Source of the DNA: Chitinophagales bacterium
GTDB taxonomy: Bacteria > Bacteroidota > Bacteroidia > Chitinophagales > Chitinophagaceae
Length of the DNA stretch: 64,000 nucleotides
Reading direction: 5' to 3'
Assembly (NCBI GenBank): GCA_013298665.1
Contig: JAAFIK010000007.1
Span: 56,266 to 120,265, forward strand
Part shown: piece by piece, positions 59,856 to 64,000 of the stretch
How the letters are laid out: each line of letters begins with the position of its first letter
Position numbering within the stretch: position 1 is the first letter of the stretch
Translations under genes and position numbers: made by a program
Notes under the pieces: model-generated
Database searches by the model: none
What the model was told of the DNA's origin: nothing
The model's input: only the letters and a program-made list of their open reading frames with translations

Positions 59856-60389
59856 TCAGTTCACCCGCACCATTTCTTTAAGTACGAAATCTTCGTCATA
59901 CAATGGGCGCAGGCGGCTTTTGTAGTGGATCAGCACAGCGTTACGGAGCTCCGCATGGCTCCTGATCAGTTTGGCCGTAAAATGGTCGGCCAGTGGAAGC
60001 AGGGACAACTTACCCTTGTCCATTTTTACTTCAACGATATAAACCAGATCTTTAACAAAAAGGTTCAGTACCGACCGGCCATCAATATCCGACAGGTAAC
60101 CCGTAGCCTTAATCGTATCGCCGGTAACTACTTTAAAAGGACGCATCTCTTCGATATAGCCCGTAATACCAATGGCATATTCCATGTCGCTCTTTCCTGT
60201 GATGATTACTTTTACCGGCTCGGCACGGTTACCTCCCGGCTTTTTTACAAAAACCGCCCATTTGCCCATATAGCTTTCATTAAGAGCAAGTACAGGCTCC
60301 GCATCAAGCCGGTAAGACGAGCGGTACGGGCAACCCAAAAGTATAACCGGCAGCGCTACAGTAATAATATTCAGCCATCTTGGTTTCAC
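59856..60389 (-). CDS. Lipoprotein of unknown function
   Basis: A 177-residue protein with a lipobox (LLGC, C20) behind a short hydrophobic signal, so it is an envelope lipoprotein. The mature part is beta-strand rich (WAVFVKK, VKVIITGK, YIVEVKMDKGKLSLL) without a recognised domain. The start appears to be GTG at 60389, because the signal peptide begins directly there and no ATG is available. It is divergent from the chitinase gene across 80 bp. Confidence 0.75.
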   Translation of the reverse strand: MKPRWLNIITVALPVILLGCPYRSSYRLDAEPVLALNESYMGKWAVFVKKPGGNRAEPVKVIITGKSDMEYAIGITGYIEEMRPFKVVTGDTIKATGYLSDIDGRSVLNLFVKDLVYIVEVKMDKGKLSLLPLADHFTAKLIRSHAELRNAVLIHYKSRLRPLYDEDFVLKEMVRVN

Positions 60390-60469
60390 CCGATAAATAT
60401 ACCATCAAAAAGATGTAAGGAGAAACAGTTTATGTCAAAAAGGTTTTTTACCTTAATGCCGAAACCAAA

Positions 60470-61528
60470 ATGATGATGAAAAAAAATATTCACCTCAGCA
60501 CCGTATTGTTTTGTTTGCTCATGGGCTATGGGCTTTCTTGCAGCAAGAAGGAAAACCCAACGCCCAATCCGCCGGCACCCGGCATTTTTGCACCGCCGGA
60601 TTTCGGGTATAAAGTGGTCGGGTATTTCCCCTCTTACCGCAATCCCGCTGCCATCCCGGATGTAAAGTTCAGGATGACCAACGTCGTCAACTATGCCTTT
60701 TTTACGGTCAACACCTCGGGAGGATTAACGCTCAACAGCCCGTCAACATTCACAGCAGTTATTGCTAAGGCCAGGGCCAATAATGCACGCATTTTTATGA
60801 GCATCAATGGCCTGAGCAATGATTTTAAAAATGCCACAGCCAGTGCAGCCACACGCAATAATTTTATAAAGACAATCATGAACCAGGTACGCCAATACGC
60901 ACTTGACGGCGTTGATATGGACTGGGAATTCCCCAGCACCAGCGATGGCTCAGACATACAGTTTACGGCGCTGATGAAGGAACTCAGTGATTCCTGCCAC
61001 CTCAATGGCAAATATTACCTTACCGCCGCCATTACGCCAGGCAAGTATGCGGGTGGTTTCCGCGATGCCATCAAAGCCGAGCTCTTTGGTTATGTGGACT
61101 GGTTCAACGTGATGGTGTATGATGATTTCAGCGTGAGTACCCCATACAAACACCATAGCGATATGGCGTTTGTAAATGTATCGCTCAACTACTGGCTCAA
61201 TACCCGTGGTATGCCCGCAGCCAAATTTGTGCTTGGTTTACCGGGTTACGGTCGCCCCTCGGGCATCACACAAACCAATACCATACTCACCTATACCGGC
61301 ATCCTGGCCCAGGGCGGGAACCCCCTGTCCGATTCCGCAACAGTAACCTCATCAGGGTTTGCCACCCCATATACTGTTTATTACAATGGTACGGCTACAA
61401 TCAAGCTCAAAGCCATTATGGCCAGGCAAAGGGCAAACGGTGTTATGCTCTGGGAAAAGGGTCAGGACGCCAGCGACAACAACTCCCTGCTGAAAGCCGC
61501 CTGCGATACTGTGGGCAGGACGTATTGA
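60470..61528 (+). CDS. GH18 chitinase-like lipoprotein
   Basis: A 352-residue glycoside hydrolase family 18 enzyme anchored as a lipoprotein (lipobox GLSC, C24) followed by a Pro-rich linker. The TIM-barrel active site DxxDxDxE is complete as DGVDMDWE (146-153), with E153 the acid and D151 assisting. Other barrel motifs are VVGYFPSYRNPA, NVVNYAFFTVN, MSINGLSND, DWFNVMVYDDF and GVMLWEKGQD. It cuts chitin or other GlcNAc polymers in the periplasm or on the cell surface. It is monocistronic. Three in-frame ATGs open the gene; the first is given here. Confidence 0.93.
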   Translation: MMMKKNIHLSTVLFCLLMGYGLSCSKKENPTPNPPAPGIFAPPDFGYKVVGYFPSYRNPAAIPDVKFRMTNVVNYAFFTVNTSGGLTLNSPSTFTAVIAKARANNARIFMSINGLSNDFKNATASAATRNNFIKTIMNQVRQYALDGVDMDWEFPSTSDGSDIQFTALMKELSDSCHLNGKYYLTAAITPGKYAGGFRDAIKAELFGYVDWFNVMVYDDFSVSTPYKHHSDMAFVNVSLNYWLNTRGMPAAKFVLGLPGYGRPSGITQTNTILTYTGILAQGGNPLSDSATVTSSGFATPYTVYYNGTATIKLKAIMARQRANGVMLWEKGQDASDNNSLLKAACDTVGRTY

Positions 61529-61612
61529 ATAAGCCGTTGCAATGCGGCAAACCAAAATCGGATAAACACGGCACGGCTGTTGCAAAAGCATCGTTCAATT
61601 CCCCCCATTCCC

Positions 61613-61620
61613 TATATTTG
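61613..61620 (+). promoter_or_regulatory. -7 element TATATTTG of the trmB operon
   Basis: Exact TAnnTTTG match ending 8 bp before the trmB ATG at 61629, so the mRNA would be leaderless or nearly so. Confidence 0.65.
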
Positions 61621-61628
61621 CCCCCTTT

Positions 61629-62342
61629 ATGGCGCAGAAAAAACTACAACGCTTCGCAGCAATCAGTACTTTTCCCAATGTACTGGAATACCCTGAAAGC
61701 ATCAGCGGACGGTGGGCCGGGCATTTCGGCAACCCCAACCCCATTGTACTGGAACTGGCCTGCGGCAGGGGGGAATATACCGTAGGCATGGCCGCCCTTT
61801 TTCCCGACCGGAACCATATCGGGGTCGATATCAAGGGCAACCGCATGTATATCGGCGCCAAAAAATGCCTCACAGACGGGCTGCACAACGCCGCTTTCCT
61901 CCGTACACAAATTGAACGGATCCATGAGTATTTTGCCCCGAACGAGGTATCCGGCATATGGATCACGTTTCCCGACCCCCAGCTCCGTATCTCAAAAGCA
62001 AAAAAAAGACTCACCCATCCCCGCTTCCTCAGGCTGTATAACCAGTTCCTGCAACCGGGTGGCCATATTCACCTCAAAACAGATTCACCGGTTTTGTATA
62101 ACTTTACCAAACGGGTTTGCCATATGTACGGTCTCAAGGTGGTGGAAGACATCAGCAATGTATATGCCACCCCGGGTACCAGCGATGTGTTGAAGATCAG
62201 GACGCATTATGAGGCACTCGACATTGCACAAAGTAACCAGGTATATTACCTGTGTTTTACCTTGCCCCAAAACCTCCCCGCAGCAGACGATGCCGATGAG
62301 GCTTTGCAAAAATTAACAAGAGATGAAGAAGAAGCTGGTTGA
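61629..62342 (+). CDS. trmB: tRNA (guanine-N7)-methyltransferase TrmB
   Basis: A 237-residue SAM-dependent enzyme that methylates G46 in the tRNA variable loop. The SAM motif is VLELACGRGEYTVGMA, the next is HIGVDIKGNRMYIGAKK, and the family motif is ITFPDPQ, where many bacteria have FPDPW. The C-terminal HLKTDSPVLYNFT and YLCFTLP strands complete the fold. It leads a compact operon: its end overlaps the DUF5522 gene by 20 bp, which in turn overlaps an ATL gene by 14 bp. Confidence 0.95.
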   Translation: MAQKKLQRFAAISTFPNVLEYPESISGRWAGHFGNPNPIVLELACGRGEYTVGMAALFPDRNHIGVDIKGNRMYIGAKKCLTDGLHNAAFLRTQIERIHEYFAPNEVSGIWITFPDPQLRISKAKKRLTHPRFLRLYNQFLQPGGHIHLKTDSPVLYNFTKRVCHMYGLKVVEDISNVYATPGTSDVLKIRTHYEALDIAQSNQVYYLCFTLPQNLPAADDADEALQKLTRDEEEAG

Positions 62343-62517
62343 AGGACAAGACTTTTATTTTAATGATCACGGTTATATGGTACTTACCGCAAGGTACCAC
62401 CTCGAAAAAGGTACCTGTTGCGGCAATGGCTGTCTGCACTGCCCCTTCGATTATAAAAATGTACCTGAACCCCGCCGCAGCCAGTTGCAGGAACAGTTGA
62501 AAAATGAAGAAAAATAA
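62323..62517 (+). CDS. DUF5522 small cysteine-rich protein
   Basis: A 64-residue protein with the compact metal-site pattern TCCGNGCLHCPFDY, the DUF5522 signature, preceded by EGQDFYFNDHGYMVLTARYH. The three or four close cysteines plus histidine suggest zinc or Fe-S binding. The function is unknown. It overlaps trmB by 20 bp and the ATL gene by 14 bp, so the three are translationally coupled and may share a role in nucleic acid modification or repair. Confidence 0.85.
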   Translation: MKKKLVEGQDFYFNDHGYMVLTARYHLEKGTCCGNGCLHCPFDYKNVPEPRRSQLQEQLKNEEK

Positions 62518-62917
62518 GCCCACTTCCAAAATTGCCGGGAAATCCGCTAAAATACCTGCCAAACCGGAGCAGCCACGAAGCACAGCTCCTGCATACAGTT
62601 TTTTTGAGGACGTTTATGCCGTAGTGAGGCAGATTCCCAAAGGCAGGGTTACCAGTTACGGAGCAATTGCTGCTTACCTCGGTACCCGGCTCAGCGCCAG
62701 AATGGTAGGCTGGGCCATGAATGCAGCAGGCGCAGCAAAACCAAAGGTGCCGGCACAAAGAGTGGTCAACAGAAATGGAATGCTCACCGGCAAACACCAT
62801 TTTGCGACCCCCACATACATGGAAGAACTATTGAAGAAGGATGGGGTGGAGGTAAAAGACGATACCGTTGCAGACTTTAAATCACGCTTCTGGGATCCAG
62901 CCGAAGCACTATTATAA
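62504..62917 (+). CDS. Alkyltransferase-like (ATL/MGMT-fold) DNA-binding protein
   Basis: A 137-residue protein with the MGMT DNA-binding domain (about 30-120): YAVVRQIPKGRVTSYGAIAA, the helix RMVGWAMNAA, and then VPAQRVVNRNG. Active O6-alkylguanine transferases carry a cysteine in PCHRV; here it is replaced (PAQRVV), so it cannot accept alkyl groups. ATL proteins bind alkylated bases and hand them to nucleotide-excision repair. The basic, Pro-rich N-terminal tail (KKNKPTSKIAGKSAKIPAKP) is extra. It is the third gene of the trmB operon. Confidence 0.9.
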   Translation: MKKNKPTSKIAGKSAKIPAKPEQPRSTAPAYSFFEDVYAVVRQIPKGRVTSYGAIAAYLGTRLSARMVGWAMNAAGAAKPKVPAQRVVNRNGMLTGKHHFATPTYMEELLKKDGVEVKDDTVADFKSRFWDPAEALL

Positions 62918-62927
62918 AACCAGAGAT

Positions 62928-63242
62928 ATGCAGCATTTAAACGACATTCCGGCTAAAGAAATCGTTCCCGGATTTTGGGGAAGATTTGTTCATGGTGAGC
63001 AAAGTACACTTGCTTTCTGGCAAATCCGTGCCGGGCACAGTTTACCGCTGCATCAGCACGTACATGAACAGATCACCCATATTGTTTCGGGCGAAATGGA
63101 GATGATGATAGGTGGGGAACAAAAAATACTCAGTGCCGGTATGGTATCGGTGATTCCTTCCAATACGCCTCACTCCGGTTATGCACGCACAGACTGTGTG
63201 GTGATCGACAGCTTTGCACCAGTGCGTGAAGATTACCGGTAG
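62928..63242 (+). CDS. Small cupin-fold protein
   Basis: A 104-residue single-domain cupin (cupin_2). Metal-ligand histidines are in SLPLHQHVHEQITHIVSGE and SNTPHSGYA. The ATG at 62928 begins MQHLNDIPAKEIVPG, the usual start for this group; the longer frame upstream overlaps the ATL gene and is unlikely. It lies 10 bp behind the ATL stop, so it may be the fourth gene of the operon. The substrate is unknown; sugar-binding or dioxygenase roles occur in the family. The 63243-63407 gap after it has no clear feature. Confidence 0.88.
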   Translation: MQHLNDIPAKEIVPGFWGRFVHGEQSTLAFWQIRAGHSLPLHQHVHEQITHIVSGEMEMMIGGEQKILSAGMVSVIPSNTPHSGYARTDCVVIDSFAPVREDYR

Positions 63243-63407
63243 GCCGCCGGTCATTACAGCTACAGTCTTTGCCGGAAAAACAGGGCGTTTAGTACCCCAT
63301 TACGACCATTCTTGTATTGCACAGATTACTTATTGTTCGTAATGATACCGGTAATCCCAATGCCTGTCAGCACCTGTGCTATTCTGCATCACTATTGAAA
63401 GCAGCGA

Positions 63408-63872
63408 CTATTCATCCAAAAGATCAGTTTCCGTAAGCGCGAGTTCCCGCAACACTTTATGCTTTGCCGGGAAAAATCCGGCAAAAATGAATAAGAGCAA
63501 CATCGCAAATATGATAAATACCCAATTACCACTCAGCAGATAACACACCAGCGAAAAAAGAACCGGCGCCTCTCCCAAAGCCCAGCAAAAGATAGATACT
63601 GCGGTATAGGCCTTCATTTTATCAGTGGGGGTAGCTGTTGCTGCACGGAGACGTTCCGTTCTCCGTTGAAAATTTTTTATCCCGGCATAGTAGCCCGCAA
63701 AAGCCAGTACCAGTGCCACAAGCTGGAGCATTTTCTCCACACCCGGATTGGCGGCAAAGGAAAACAGTGCTTGCTGCCGCACAATAATAACAATGATCAG
63801 GAACAGCAGTTGCCCCATGAGCAAAGCCCTGTAGATGACCTGTAAACGCTTCAGCATAGCCCGCATAGCCAT
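63408..63872 (-). CDS. Four-helix membrane protein of unknown function
   Basis: A 154-residue protein with four hydrophobic segments (about 17-33, 48-66, 88-108 and 114-134) and a polar acidic C-terminus. I recognise no named family. It follows the DUF420 gene by 3 bp on the same strand, and small membrane proteins like this accompany DUF420 and respiratory genes in Bacteroidota, so a link to cytochrome oxidase assembly is a weak inference. Confidence 0.75.
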   Translation of the reverse strand: MAMRAMLKRLQVIYRALLMGQLLFLIIVIIVRQQALFSFAANPGVEKMLQLVALVLAFAGYYAGIKNFQRRTERLRAATATPTDKMKAYTAVSIFCWALGEAPVLFSLVCYLLSGNWVFIIFAMLLLFIFAGFFPAKHKVLRELALTETDLLDE

Positions 63873-63875
63873 GAT

Positions 63876-64000
63876 TTAATGGTAATAAGGACTGATCATA
63901 AAATAGATCACCACCCCGGTAACGGCTACATAAAACCAGATGGGCCAGATGATGCGTACCAGTTTTTTATGTTTGTCGAATTCCCCCGTAAGCGCCCGGT
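63876..64000 (-). CDS. DUF420 membrane protein, C-terminal 41 residues only
   Basis: The last ~41 codons of a gene entering from the right. They read FDKHKKLVRIIWPIWFYVAV then TGVVIYFMISPYYH, which is the typical end of DUF420 (YozB/CtaM-like) proteins, whose relatives help assemble heme-copper oxidases. The stop is TAA at 63876-63878. The remainder is outside the window. Confidence 0.75.
   Translation of the reverse strand, partial: RALTGEFDKHKKLVRIIWPIWFYVAVTGVVIYFMISPYYH

Overview
The window comes from a Bacteroidota chromosome, most likely Chitinophagales (Chitinophagaceae or a close relative). The evidence is a SusC-type TonB receptor, two secreted enzymes with type IX secretion (T9SS) C-terminal domains, LytS/LytTR and propeller-type two-component systems, the DUF2911, DUF5522, DUF2330 and DUF420 families, and several promoters of the TAnnTTTG (-7) type used by this phylum. 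The genus cannot be read from the sequence alone. There is no rRNA, no CRISPR array, no insertion sequence and no prophage. Most of the window is ordinary chromosome with short operons.

Layout. 1-8.6 kb: a glycan (probably starch) module on the minus strand, made of a SusC receptor, a Nudix-fold regulator and a T9SS-exported GH13 enzyme, with three matching 21-bp operators in the two promoters; an amidohydrolase lipoprotein lies upstream. 8.6-14.5 kb: a repeat-bearing gap, a small secreted protein, and a second TonB-type receptor divergent from a LytS/LytTR pair. 14.5-19.2 kb: an unusual chaperone module (a membrane protein of unknown family, a divergent Hsp70 and a mini-GrpE-like protein). 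19.4-25.8 kb: ligA, a NUMOD4/HNH-type protein, DUF2461, a JmjC-like cupin, and a TetR plus PaaE-type reductase operon. 25.9-34.8 kb: a MarR/acyl-CoA dehydrogenase operon, a glycosyltransferase, an OppC-type permease, a three-gene surface polysaccharide operon (flippase, Wzz, O-antigen ligase) and an Lrp regulator. 34.9-35.2 kb: a tRNA-like RNA with an extraordinary variable region, followed by its own terminator. 35.4-42.1 kb: a TlpA-type lipoprotein with gatB, a decayed RHS fragment in a repeat-rich gap, and a propeller-type sensor kinase with its LuxR-type regulator. 42.3-49.3 kb: a structured untranslated RNA, an RnfD-like/DUF2330 pair, a T9SS metallopeptidase, a deoxyhypusine-synthase-like enzyme and a small periplasmic protein. 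49.7-57.2 kb: an ACP-phosphodiesterase homologue lacking a normal start codon, tandem DUF2911 genes, asnB, a trans-sulfuration enzyme and a beta-helix protein. 57.3-64 kb: lipid kinase, DinB, FabH, a GH18 chitinase, a tightly overlapping trmB-DUF5522-ATL operon, a cupin, and the start of a DUF420 locus that runs off the edge.

How the genes work together. The GH13 enzyme would cut polysaccharide outside the cell, SusC would import the oligomers, and the Nudix-type regulator would tie both promoters to an intracellular sugar signal. The flippase, Wzz and ligase form a polymer-assembly set without local glycosyltransferases. The Hsp70, mini-GrpE and membrane protein may form a dedicated chaperone machine. 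The least explained items are the 170-nt tRNA-like gene (34932-35101), the orphan terminated RNA at 42345-42486, the Hsp70 module, and the ATC-initiated AcpH reading frame at 49670.
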